In this document: positions 1 to 7,523 of the stretch, in pieces | How positions within the stretch are numbered: the stretch's first letter is position 1 | How the letters are laid out: each line of letters starts with the position of its first letter | Assembly (NCBI GenBank): GCA_021816425.1 | Contig: JAKAXT010000009.1 | Location: 1 to 35,399, forward strand | Length of the DNA: 35,399 bases | Source of the DNA: Pseudomonadota bacterium | GTDB lineage: Bacteria; Pseudomonadota; Gammaproteobacteria; Acidiferrobacterales; Acidiferrobacteraceae | Direction: 5' to 3' | Program-made: the position numbers and the translations under genes | Notes under the pieces: model-generated | What the model was told of the DNA's origin: nothing | What the model saw: only the letters and a program-made list of their open reading frames with translations | Databases searched by the model: none

Positions 1-385
1 GTAATCGACAAGGGTCGCGTCCGGCTCCTGTGAGCGGCGAGGGATGGGTCGCGTGCCAGCGGGTAATGGTACGTGTACCAAAAAATGTCACCGCATTTGC
101 CTATCGTTTCGCTGGCGTGAATTTTACCAAGAGCTTTCCAACAATGACGCATGGAAGCTAGGCCGCACACGCGCATAGCAGTGGCTTGCTGCCCAGCTTG
201 GCTTGGAGAGCATGCATATCGGAGATTTAGGCGTAGCACAATGCGAAGCAATAATAAAAGTATGCTCGGCGAATCGTGTGAGCGCGCAAGCTATTCGGAG
301 TTGGGTGGAGAGCAAAAAGTAGGCACCGAGAATAAGCGGTCTGTGCAGCCTCGGCTTGACCTGCTGAGGCCGGAGCGGTAACGCT
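1..385. other. Non-coding stretch upstream of integrase remnant
   Basis: No gene could be recognised here. One plus-strand frame entering from the left edge closes at a TGA at 31-33 after about ten codons and could be the tail of a gene outside the window. Another frame is open to about 156 but has no recognisable motif or ribosome binding site. The part from about 60 to 310 is visibly richer in A and T than the core genes further right, which fits island DNA. It contains a short perfect inverted repeat at 67-80. The region probably holds the old promoter of the integrase and the residue of a mobile island. Confidence 0.5.
67..80. promoter_or_regulatory. Perfect 6+6 bp inverted repeat, possible operator
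   Basis: TGGTAC and GTACCA are separated by GT, followed directly by a run of six A residues. It lies about 300 bp upstream of the integrase remnant. A short palindrome next to an A tract could be a repressor or recombination-accessory site of the former island, but nothing ties it to a known regulator. Confidence 0.3.
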
Positions 386-1414
386 ATGGGGATGGGGCGT
401 CGTCGCCAAAGCGGTCTACCCCTGCCGCAGCACCTGCACAAAAAGGGGCGCGTGTACTACTACGTCACCGCGCAAGACGGTAAGCGGACTTGGATTCGCC
501 TGTCGGATCAGTATGCCGAGGCCCTGGCACAGTGGGCCAAGCTCGAGGGTCGGGATTACGCTGGCATGTAGGTGGCGGACGGCATCGACCGGTACCTGCT
601 CGAGTGCCTGGGAGATCTGGCGGAGATCACGCAAGCTGAGTTATCGCCGCATGGGCGTCTTGCTTCGGGCCGTCTTCGGCCATATGCGCTTTGCAGAGAT
701 TGAACCCCAGCATATCGCCGCCTATCTGGACACCAAACGGCCCGGGTGAGCGCCAATCGCGACATCACGCTCCTGCAGACCGTTTTCGCCTACGCCATGC
801 GGTGGGGTTGGTGTACACAGAATCCCTGTCGCGGCGTGCGCAGGCACACCGAGAAGCGGCGCGAACGCTATATTACGGCCGCCGAGTTCGTGGTGATCAA
901 AGCTGCGGCGGACGAACAATGGCGCTGTATCCTGGATCTCGCGTATCTCACCGCTATGCGCCGCGGTGACATCCTGAACCTCAGGCTTTCCGACATCACG
1001 GACCAGGCGCTCGTGATCGGCCAGGGTAAGATGGGGGTGCGCCAGGCCTTCGAGCTGACGCCGGTGTTGCAATCGGTTCTGATCCGGAGTCGCAAACTGC
1101 GTCGGCGCGTGGGCTCGCTGTGGCTTTTCTGTGCCCGGGAAGGACAGCCGTACAGCGTAAGTGGCTGGAACAGCGCCTAGCGTCGTCTCGTGGCGCGGAC
1201 GGCCCTCGAGGACCTGCACTTTCACGACATCCGCGCCAAAGCCCTGACGGACGCCAAGCGGGAGGCCGGCCGCGACTATGCGCAGGCCTTGGCCGGCCAT
1301 GCATCGGGCGAGATGACGGAGGCCTATGTGCGTGCGCGGGACACGCAAATCGTGCGGCCGCTGGGCGGAATTGTAGAAATCGCCGGGAATTGTAGAAAGA
1401 CAGACCCCGAATAA
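386..1414 (+). pseudogene. Tyrosine-type site-specific integrase, degraded by stops and frameshifts
   Basis: Catenating frames across 386-1414 gives one phage/island integrase of roughly 340 residues. It starts at ATG 386, about 10 nt after a GGAG. The catalytic constellation is still readable: Arg in TAMRRGD near 950, HDIR near 1225, GH in LAGHASGEM near 1300 and the Tyr in EAYVRARD near 1325. The reading frame is broken at least four times: TAG at 569-571, a frame change at about 635-645, a second at about 740-748 that restores the first frame, and TAG at 1178-1180. Both stops would be reversed by one T-to-C change (TAG to CAG). The gene points at, and ends 22 nt from, the 3' end of tRNA-Pro, the usual position of an integrase that entered at that tRNA. 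It cannot make a full-length recombinase unless lesions are sequencing errors. Confidence 0.85.
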
Positions 1415-1435
1415 CGCTCGTAAGTCCTTGATTTA

Positions 1436-1513
<78 letters not shown>

Positions 1514-1524
1514 TTCCGGACGGC

Positions 1525-1553
1525 ATCATACCGTAAGCGCCCTGCCGTATCAA
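1525..1553 (-). promoter_or_regulatory. Sigma-70 promoter of tRNA-Pro
   Basis: On the minus strand TTGATA (1553-1548) and TATGAT (1530-1525) are separated by exactly 17 nt. Transcription would start near 1518, about 5 nt before the mature tRNA. The stretch after the -10 box is GC-rich, as in stringently controlled stable-RNA promoters. Confidence 0.75.
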
Positions 1554-1669
1554 AGCACTTTGGGCGATGCGGATGAGGTCGGGCGGGGTGGCGAGGCGGA
1601 TCGTGGAGCCGGCAAGGGGGTTGGACATTGCGCGTCGCCAACGGTGATCCGAGGCCGTAGAATGGCGCC

Positions 1670-3523
1670 ATGCTGAATGTCCGTGATTTGTCGTTTCGCG
1701 TGGGCGGCGAGGAGCTCTTCCGCGCCGTGTCTTTTGAGGTGTACCGGGGCCAGCGGATCGGGCTTGTGGGCCGCAATGGCTCGGGGAAGTCGACGCTCCT
1801 TAGGATCATTCAGGAGCGCCTGGAGGCCGAGGAGGGGCGGCTCGAGTTCGCGGGGGCGGTGCGGGTCGTGGCGGCCGCCCAGGAGATCCCGGACACCGGG
1901 GCCACTGTGCTCGCGTTCACTCTGGACGGAGACCCGGAGCTGCGGGCCCTGGAGGAGACGCTGGCAGGCCGCGTCCATGACGAGCGCTACTTCGCGGCCC
2001 AGGCGCGCTACGAGCTGATCGAGGGCTTTAGTGCCGCCGCCCGGGCAAGCCAGCTCCTGGCCGGGCTTGGGTTCTCGCAGGAGGATCTGGGGCGTCCGGT
2101 GCGGGTCTTGAGCGGTGGCTGGCGCATGCGCCTGAACTTGGCGCGCGCGTTGATGGCGCGCGCCGATCTCCTGCTCTTGGACGAACCGACCAACCACCTG
2201 GATCTCGAGGCGATCGCATGGCTCGAGCAGTATCTGGCGCGGTTTGACGGGGCGCTCCTTGTCGTATCGCATGACCGGGATTTTCTGAATACGGTCGTCA
2301 ACCGCATCGCCGCGATCCACGATCGCACAGTGTCCCTCTACACCGGATCCTACGACGATTTTGTCGAGCGGCGTGCCCTGGAGTCCGCCCAGCGAGAAGC
2401 CGCAGAGAGCAAGCAGGCCGCCCAGGTGGAGGCCCTGGAGCGTTTCGTGGCCCGCTTTCGGGCCAAGGCCAGCAAGGCGCGCCAGGCGCAGAGTCGCCTG
2501 AAGATGCTGGAGCGCATGGAGCGGGTCACGAAGCTGCGGGGCGAGGTACGCTATACGCTGCCCCTCAAGGGTCCCGAGCGTGCGCCCGATACCCTCATTG
2601 CGCTGCGCGGCGTGTCGTTTGGGTATCCCGGGGCCGCGCCCTTGTTTGCGGGCGCGGGGCTTACGATCGCGCCCGGTGATCGCGTGAGCGTGATCGGTCG
2701 CAACGGTGCGGGCAAGTCCACCTTTCTGAAAGTGCTCTTGGGGGAGCTTGCCCCGACTGCCGGCACCCGTACGGCGGGGGCGGGTCTTACCATCGGATAT
2801 TTTGCGCAACATCAGTTGGAGCAGCTGGATCTCGACGAGACGCCGTTTTCTTATCTTGCGGCCCTGGATCCGACCGCGCAGGCCCAGGCCCTGCGCGACT
2901 ATCTTGGGGGTTTCGGGTTTGGGTCCGCAGGTCTCGAGCGCGCGATTCGTGGGCTGTCGGGCGGGGAAAAGAGCCGGCTCGTTCTGGCCGGGCTTGCGTG
3001 GAGCCGCCCGCACCTCCTGCTCCTGGATGAACCCACCAACCACCTGGATCTGGAGATGCGCGAGGCCTTGAGCTTCGCCCTGCAGGACTACACGGGGGCC
3101 CTGGTGCTGGTCTCGCATGATCGTCACCTGATCCGCTCGTGCGCCGACACGCTCTGGGTCGTGGGGGGTGGGCGCGTAGAGGAGTATGCGGGCGACCTCG
3201 ATGATTATCAGCGGGAGACGGTCGCGGCCCGCGAGGGCAGGGGCGCGTCTAAGCCGAAGAGGGAGGGAAGACGCTCCGGGGTGTCCCCGAAAAGCGTTTT
3301 ACGTGACCAGAAGGCGGTCGAGGCGCGCATGGCGGCCGACAGCGTGCGCTTGAGCGAGATCGACGCCGTGCTCGGCGACCCGCGCGCCTATCAGCAGGGG
3401 GGAGAGCTGATCAAGGCCCTCCAGGCCGAGCGCGCGGCCATCACGGCACGCCAAGAGACTCATGAGGAGGAGTGGCTCGCCTTGGAGGAAAAACTCGCGC
3501 TCGTCTCCGCGCGCCTATCCTAG
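1670..3523 (+). CDS. yheS: ABC-F family ATPase, YheS type
   Basis: A soluble duplicated ATPase of 617 residues (E. coli YheS is 637) with no membrane segment, so it belongs to the ABC-F group that acts on ribosomes rather than in transport. Walker A motifs lie at residues 34-42 (GRNGSGKST) and 343-351 (GRNGAGKST). ABC signatures are [10 protein letters not shown] and LSGGEKSR, and both Walker B motifs read [14 protein letters not shown]. The basic helical linker between the domains carries [20 protein letters not shown], and a charged coiled-coil tail follows GDLDDYQ; this arrangement matches YheS better than Uup or EttA. ABC-F proteins bind the ribosomal E site and relieve stalled translation; the exact YheS substrate is not defined by sequence. 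The start ATG is preceded by a weak GAGG at 15 nt. The last 9 nt overlap the convergent moaE. Confidence 0.93.
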   Translation: MLNVRDLSFRVGGEELFRAVSFEVYRGQRIGLVGRNGSGKSTLLRIIQERLEAEEGRLEFAGAVRVVAAAQEIPDTGATVLAFTLDGDPELRALEETLAGRVHDERYFAAQARYELIEGFSAAARASQLLAGLGFSQEDLGRPVRVLSGGWRMRLNLARALMARADLLLLDEPTNHLDLEAIAWLEQYLARFDGALLVVSHDRDFLNTVVNRIAAIHDRTVSLYTGSYDDFVERRALESAQREAAESKQAAQVEALERFVARFRAKASKARQAQSRLKMLERMERVTKLRGEVRYTLPLKGPERAPDTLIALRGVSFGYPGAAPLFAGAGLTIAPGDRVSVIGRNGAGKSTFLKVLLGELAPTAGTRTAGAGLTIGYFAQHQLEQLDLDETPFSYLAALDPTAQAQALRDYLGGFGFGSAGLERAIRGLSGGEKSRLVLAGLAWSRPHLLLLDEPTNHLDLEMREALSFALQDYTGALVLVSHDRHLIRSCADTLWVVGGGRVEEYAGDLDDYQRETVAAREGRGASKPKREGRRSGVSPKSVLRDQKAVEARMAADSVRLSEIDAVLGDPRAYQQGGELIKALQAERAAITARQETHEEEWLALEEKLALVSARLS

Positions 3524-3943
3524 ATCCTGCGGGGTCTGACCCGGGACCCACACGGCCCCCTCGGGGGATATCTCCTTTTTCCAGAAGGGTGCGCGGGTCT
3601 TCAGGGCATCGACGATGGCCTGGCAGCCGGCGAAGGCCTGGGCCCTGTGCGCCGACCAGACCGTGACGAGCACGATCCGCTCATGGCTCAGAAGACGCCC
3701 GTAGCGGTGGATGACGAGGACCTCCAGGAGACGGTGGCGATCCTGCACGGCGGCGCCTATGCGCCCAAGCTCGGCGCGGGTCATCTCCGGATAATGCTCG
3801 ATGTCGAGGGCCTCGATGCGGCGGTCCTCCGCGGTATCGCGCACGGTGCCGACGAAGCTCACGCGCGCGCCTGCGCCCCGCACATCGAGCGCCTGCGCCT
3901 CGCGCTCGGGGTCGAAGTCTTCAGCCTGTAAGCGGATGATCAT
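3515..3943 (-). CDS. moaE: Molybdopterin synthase catalytic subunit MoaE
   Basis: This 142-residue protein is the large subunit of molybdopterin synthase, which inserts two sulfurs carried by MoaD thiocarboxylate into cyclic pyranopterin monophosphate in the cytoplasm. Family marks are FVGTVRD (residues 30-36), ALDIEHYPEM (45-54), VIHRYG (77-82) and the lysine-rich catalytic segment KTRAPFWKKE (115-124). The length equals typical MoaE (about 150). The ATG at 3943 shares its A with the TGA of moaD (TGATG), which indicates translational coupling. It is the last gene of the minus-strand run, and its final 9 nt overlap the convergent yheS-type gene. Confidence 0.95.
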   Translation of the reverse strand: MIIRLQAEDFDPEREAQALDVRGAGARVSFVGTVRDTAEDRRIEALDIEHYPEMTRAELGRIGAAVQDRHRLLEVLVIHRYGRLLSHERIVLVTVWSAHRAQAFAGCQAIVDALKTRAPFWKKEISPEGAVWVPGQTPQDLG

Positions 3944-4182
3944 CAGCCGCCGCTCACGGGTGGAAAGAACGCCACCTCGTCGCCGTCTTTCACGGGGCTT
4001 GTCAGGGAGGCGTGTTCGCAGTTGATGGCGACGAGCAGGGGCATGGGAAGATCCGCCGCGCGCTCGCCTGCGATCGCTTTCAGGAGGTCGGATGCGCACT
4101 GCGGCGTGTGCGAGGGCGCAAGCTCGCGCGTCTCGCATCCGAGGATCTCGCGCACCTGGGCAAAGCAGCGAATCGTGATCAT
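3943..4182 (-). CDS. moaD: Molybdopterin synthase sulfur carrier subunit MoaD
   Basis: A 79-residue ubiquitin-fold sulfur carrier. It ends in FPPVSGG, the obligatory C-terminal Gly-Gly that is adenylated and then thiocarboxylated before donating sulfur to the MoaE active site. The N terminus MITIRCFAQVREILG is typical of MoaD, as is KDGDEVAFFPPV near the end. The start ATG lies 2 nt after the moaA stop and the stop overlaps the moaE start by 1 nt, so the two synthase subunits are made in coupled fashion. Confidence 0.95.
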   Translation of the reverse strand: MITIRCFAQVREILGCETRELAPSHTPQCASDLLKAIAGERAADLPMPLLVAINCEHASLTSPVKDGDEVAFFPPVSGG

Positions 4183-4184
4183 GA

Positions 4185-5264
4185 TCAGCCCCCGAGCCGC
4201 ATCATATAAACCGGGGCGGCGCGTCCGGGCTCGTCGTTGAAGGTGTGCCGTTCCGGCTTCTCGTGCCAGACCTTGTGGCGGATGAAATCGGCCAAGGCCT
4301 CGTCTGTGAACCCGCCGCGCAAGGGCCCGAGGAGGTCCACGCCGTCTTCCTGCCCCAGACAATACACGAGCCGCCCGGTAGAGGTGAGGCGCACGCGGTT
4401 GCATCCGGCGCAGAAGTTCTGGCTGATGGGGCTTATGAAGCCGATTTCGCCTGCATAGCCCGCCACGCCGAATCGACGAGCCGGCCCGTCGTCCGCGGCT
4501 CGCGGACGTGCCTCCAGGGCGTGCGAGCGGCGGATACGCTCTTCGGCTTCGGCGACGCTCGCATAGCTTTGCGCACGACTTACGCTGCCTGCGATCCCAA
4601 GCGGCATGGTCTCTATGAACTGGATGTCGAAGCCCTCGCGCAGGGCGAAACCGACGAGTTCCGGGACCTCATCCAGATTTTCGTCCTTCAGGAGGACGAC
4701 ATTCAGCTTGATATGCGGGATGCAGTCGCGGGCCAAAAACAGACCCCGCAGGACCCGCCTCAGATCACCCCCGCGCGTAATGCGTGAGAATCGTTCCGCA
4801 GACAGGCTGTCCAGGCTCATGTTGATGCGCCGCAGGCCCGCTTGCGCGAGCGGTTGGGCGAGGCGGTCAAGCAGATAGCCATTGGTGCTCACGCTCAGCT
4901 TCTCGACACCCAGGTCACGGGCGCGCGCGACGCGGTCGACAAGCCAGGGATAGAGGAGGGGCTCGCCGCCCGTAAAGCGCATATGCCGCACGCCGAGCGC
5001 ATGAAAGACCCCGAGCAGCCGGTCGAGTTCGTCGGGGGCGAGATGATCCTTGCGGGCAAAAAGCGGTGTGCCGTCCTCGGGGGAGCAGTACTGGCAGCGC
5101 AGATTGCAGTGCTCGGTGAGTGAGACCCGCAGATACGAGATGCGGCGGCCGAACCGATCATGGAGATCGGGTGCCGACTGCGCCAGATCCGCAGTTCCTG
5201 CCTTATTGTGCGCGATCCCAGGTTCCAGAGCGGCCCCCCTCCTTGTGCAGCAAACGTATCCCAT
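4185..5264 (-). CDS. moaA: GTP 3',8-cyclase MoaA (radical SAM)
   Basis: MoaA catalyses the first step of molybdenum cofactor synthesis, the radical rearrangement of GTP. The radical-SAM cluster motif is C53-x3-C57-x2-C60 (CNLRCQYC), with GGEPLL at 99-104. The C-terminal substrate-binding cluster is C285-x2-C288-x13-C302, and the protein ends in Gly-Gly as functional MoaA requires. All catalytic features are intact. The start is uncertain: ATG 5264 gives 359 residues but overlaps moaC by 62 nt and has no clear ribosome binding site. A strong AAGGAGG at 5244-5238 instead precedes an in-frame CTG at 5228, which would give 347 residues. No ATG, GTG or TTG was found in frame between that CTG and the radical SAM motif. 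Confidence 0.95.
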   Translation of the reverse strand: MGYVCCTRRGAALEPGIAHNKAGTADLAQSAPDLHDRFGRRISYLRVSLTEHCNLRCQYCSPEDGTPLFARKDHLAPDELDRLLGVFHALGVRHMRFTGGEPLLYPWLVDRVARARDLGVEKLSVSTNGYLLDRLAQPLAQAGLRRINMSLDSLSAERFSRITRGGDLRRVLRGLFLARDCIPHIKLNVVLLKDENLDEVPELVGFALREGFDIQFIETMPLGIAGSVSRAQSYASVAEAEERIRRSHALEARPRAADDGPARRFGVAGYAGEIGFISPISQNFCAGCNRVRLTSTGRLVYCLGQEDGVDLLGPLRGGFTDEALADFIRHKVWHEKPERHTFNDEPGRAAPVYMMRLGG

Positions 5265-5697
5265 CGATGACCATGCCGCGGTCCATGGCCTTACACATAT
5301 CGTAGATGGTCAGAAGGCCGATGCCTACCGCCGTCAGGGCCTCCATCTCCACCCCGGTCGCGTACTGCGTGCGGACGGTGACCGAGCAACGCAGGCTTAC
5401 GGCATCGAGGAAGTCCCATGCCACCTCGAGCCCGGAGATCGGGACCTGGTGGCAGAGCGGAATCAGCGCGTCTGTGCGCTTGGCCGCCTGGATGGCGGCT
5501 ATGCGCGCCACGCCCAGCACGTCGCCCTTGCGGCTCGTGCCGGCACGGATGACGGCGGCCGTCTCGGGGGCCATCGTGATGCGCCCCTCGGCCGTGGCCA
5601 CCCTGTAAGTGGCCGGCTTGCCACTTACGTCCACCATGCGCGCCTGTCCCTCCGCATCGAAATGCGTAAGCGCGCCCCCGCCTTTCTCGTCCGCCAT
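5203..5697 (-). CDS. moaC: Cyclic pyranopterin monophosphate synthase MoaC
   Basis: MoaC converts the MoaA product 3',8-cyclo-7,8-dihydro-GTP into cPMP. The protein has 164 residues (E. coli 161) and retains MVDVSGK (21-27), the catalytic segment [20 protein letters not shown] with Lys57, LIPLCH (78-83), GVEMEALTA and YDMCKAMD with Lys136. The start ATG follows GAGG at 8 nt. It lies 61 nt downstream of soeC on the same strand, so read-through from soeABC is plausible; a TATAGT at 5738-5733 could be a -10 box but has no convincing -35. The 3' end overlaps the moaA reading frame. Confidence 0.96.
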   Translation of the reverse strand: MADEKGGGALTHFDAEGQARMVDVSGKPATYRVATAEGRITMAPETAAVIRAGTSRKGDVLGVARIAAIQAAKRTDALIPLCHQVPISGLEVAWDFLDAVSLRCSVTVRTQYATGVEMEALTAVGIGLLTIYDMCKAMDRGMVIDGIRLLHKEGGRSGTWDRAQ

Positions 5698-5758
5698 CGC
5701 CCGATCCTCGCATGCTTGATTCTTCGGGCACTACTATAGCGGCAGCCCCCGATGGCCT

Positions 5759-6790
5759 CTAGCGTTCCTCGTAGCTTGGCACGAGACGCCGCTTGCCGGC
5801 GCGCGCCGTGTTCTCGGCCCCGGCACGCAGCGCCGGATGCATCTGCGGCAAGGGGCCCGGCATGCGTCCATGATAGAGGTTAACGACATGCTGCGCCTCG
5901 ACGAAAAAGAGGTAACGCTCAAGCCCGATCCCGACGAAGGCCAGCACCGGCGCAAAGAGTACGGCGAAGCCTATGCCGGCATGGGCTGCTGCGAGCAGGA
6001 TCGCGATCGGCGCCAGGAAGCCGAGCACATAGACCGCGACCTTGAAGCGCAGCGCGCGGCCGGGGCTTATGCAATTGCTGAACTCGTGGGTAAGGAAGGT
6101 CCCGAAGGTATGTCCCTGGTCGAGCAGCCGCACGCGACCGCGCGTGAAGCCCGTGGCCGTCTGCAGGGTGGTCCCGCTCGGGGCGCCGATCCAGAAGTAA
6201 TAGATGGCCTTCATGACAGCGGCCGCGACCAAAAGCGAGCAGGCGATGCTCGCCATGGCGAGGTCGTGGCGATGGGCCAGCAGGCGGCTCGTGGATAGAA
6301 CGGTCATGCCGAGGGCAAGCCCCAGGGCGTAGAAGTTCGCCGGCACGAGCGGCGTGTGCCACTGGCGTATGGTGCGCAGGCAGGCGTAGATCATGCCCTG
6401 ACAGAAGATGGTGACGAGCCCAACCAGCGCTGTCACGTTGCCGAGCAAGAGCGCCACGTTGTCCCTGTCGCTGTTCGTGAAGAACACCCAGCCGAGATAG
6501 GCAATCGCGAGCGGATAGAAAAGCACCGCGAACACACCTTCGCGGGCAAGCCACGAGGTCCGCCAGCGGGTGAAGGCGCGCCATGCGTTCTTCGGGTTCG
6601 CGAGGTGCGCGGTGGACGAGACCATGCCCATGGTGACGAGCAGCAAGGCAAGCGCCACGAGGATCGCGGTGCGTAGCGGGCTCAGGGCGCCGTCGATCGC
6701 GAAGTCGTTGACGACCGCGACCATCGCCATGAGACCAAATCCGGCGCCCGAGAAGAGCGTTAAGAATATGACGGCAAGTGACGGGTTCAT
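5759..6790 (-). CDS. soeC: SoeC-like membrane anchor (DmsC/NrfD-type quinone-reactive subunit)
   Basis: A 343-residue integral membrane protein with about eight hydrophobic segments, beginning with SLAVIFLTLFSGAGFGLMAM near the N terminus. It has the length and layout of DmsC-family anchors. HLANPKNAWRAFTRWRTSWLAREGVF (roughly 62-87) is the conserved loop of this family. In SoeABC-type enzymes this subunit anchors the catalytic pair on the cytoplasmic side and passes electrons to the quinone pool. The ATG at 6790 follows AAGGGG at about 9 nt and lies 23 nt after soeB. It follows SoeA and SoeB, which argues against DMSO or polysulfide reductase, but sequence alone cannot exclude a reductive role. 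Confidence 0.85.
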   Translation of the reverse strand: MNPSLAVIFLTLFSGAGFGLMAMVAVVNDFAIDGALSPLRTAILVALALLLVTMGMVSSTAHLANPKNAWRAFTRWRTSWLAREGVFAVLFYPLAIAYLGWVFFTNSDRDNVALLLGNVTALVGLVTIFCQGMIYACLRTIRQWHTPLVPANFYALGLALGMTVLSTSRLLAHRHDLAMASIACSLLVAAAVMKAIYYFWIGAPSGTTLQTATGFTRGRVRLLDQGHTFGTFLTHEFSNCISPGRALRFKVAVYVLGFLAPIAILLAAAHAGIGFAVLFAPVLAFVGIGLERYLFFVEAQHVVNLYHGRMPGPLPQMHPALRAGAENTARAGKRRLVPSYEER

Positions 6791-6813
6791 ATTTTAAGAC
6801 CCCTTAGTGAAAT

Positions 6814-7509
6814 TTAGCGTTCGACCACGCGGTTGACCCATTCCCTGACCTTACGCGCGAGCGATCCGCGCGGCAGGTCGGAGGTGGGTATCGAAGGCCG
6901 CGTCCGCGGCGGCAGATAATGATTCGTCGGGCTGTAGTTCAGCTCGGGCATGAGCGCGTAGCCGCCGCGCTCGCGCACCGCGCGGCTCGTGACGCTTTCC
7001 GGATCATCCAGGTCGCCGAACAGGCGGGCGTGCGCAGGACAGGCCAGCACGCAGGCGGGCTGGCGGTCCTCCGGAGGCAGCGCCTCGTCGTAGATGCGAT
7101 CCACGCATAGGGTGCATTTCTTCATCGTGCCCGACTCGCGGTCGAGTTCGCGCGCGCCGTAGGGGCAGGCCCAGGAGCAATAGTTGCAGCCCATGCACTT
7201 GTCCTGGTCCACGAGCACGATGCCGTCTTCCGGGCGCTTGTAGGACGCGCCCGTCGGGCACACGGTCACGCACTCGGCGTTCTCGCAGTGCATGCACGAC
7301 ATCGGGAAGTTGATGGTCTTGTTGTTCGGATAATCGCCGATCTCGTAATGGCGGATGCGATTAAACCAGACCCCGGACGGCTCCTTCCCGTACGGATCGT
7401 AGTCGGTGAGCGGCGCTGTGATGGAGCTGGTGTTCCATTGCTTGCACGCGGTTGCGCAGGCGTGGCAGCCCACGCATGTGTCGAGATCGATGACAAGGCC
7501 TAAGCGCAT
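6814..7509 (-). CDS. soeB: SoeB-like iron-sulfur subunit, four [4Fe-4S] clusters
   Basis: This 231-residue ferredoxin-like subunit (DmsB/NrfC type) moves electrons from the molybdenum subunit to the membrane anchor. All sixteen ligands are present in four groups: C12/C15/C18/C22, C72/C75/C80/C84, C105/C108/C111/C115 and C132/C135/C153/C157. There is no twin-arginine or Sec signal, so it should remain in the cytoplasm, as described for SoeABC of purple sulfur bacteria. The start ATG follows AAGGAG at 6 nt and lies 14 nt after soeA, so the two are co-translated in close succession. The last 30 residues are basic and probably contact the membrane subunit. Confidence 0.92.
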   Translation of the reverse strand: MRLGLVIDLDTCVGCHACATACKQWNTSSITAPLTDYDPYGKEPSGVWFNRIRHYEIGDYPNNKTINFPMSCMHCENAECVTVCPTGASYKRPEDGIVLVDQDKCMGCNYCSWACPYGARELDRESGTMKKCTLCVDRIYDEALPPEDRQPACVLACPAHARLFGDLDDPESVTSRAVRERGGYALMPELNYSPTNHYLPPRTRPSIPTSDLPRGSLARKVREWVNRVVER

Positions 7510-7523
7510 GACTTGCTCCTTCT

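Noticed and set aside
1-33. Possible C-terminal tail of a gene entering from the left edge
   Set aside because: Only about ten codons before TGA, too little to assign; noted in the gap entry only.
151-381. 76-codon frame upstream of the integrase remnant
   Set aside because: No ribosome binding site, no recognisable motif and biased toward random composition; probably noise.
1550-3127. Long antisense frame (525 codons) across the ABC-F gene
   Set aside because: Shadow of the YheS-type gene; product is Arg/Gln-rich, without motifs, and runs over the tRNA promoter region.
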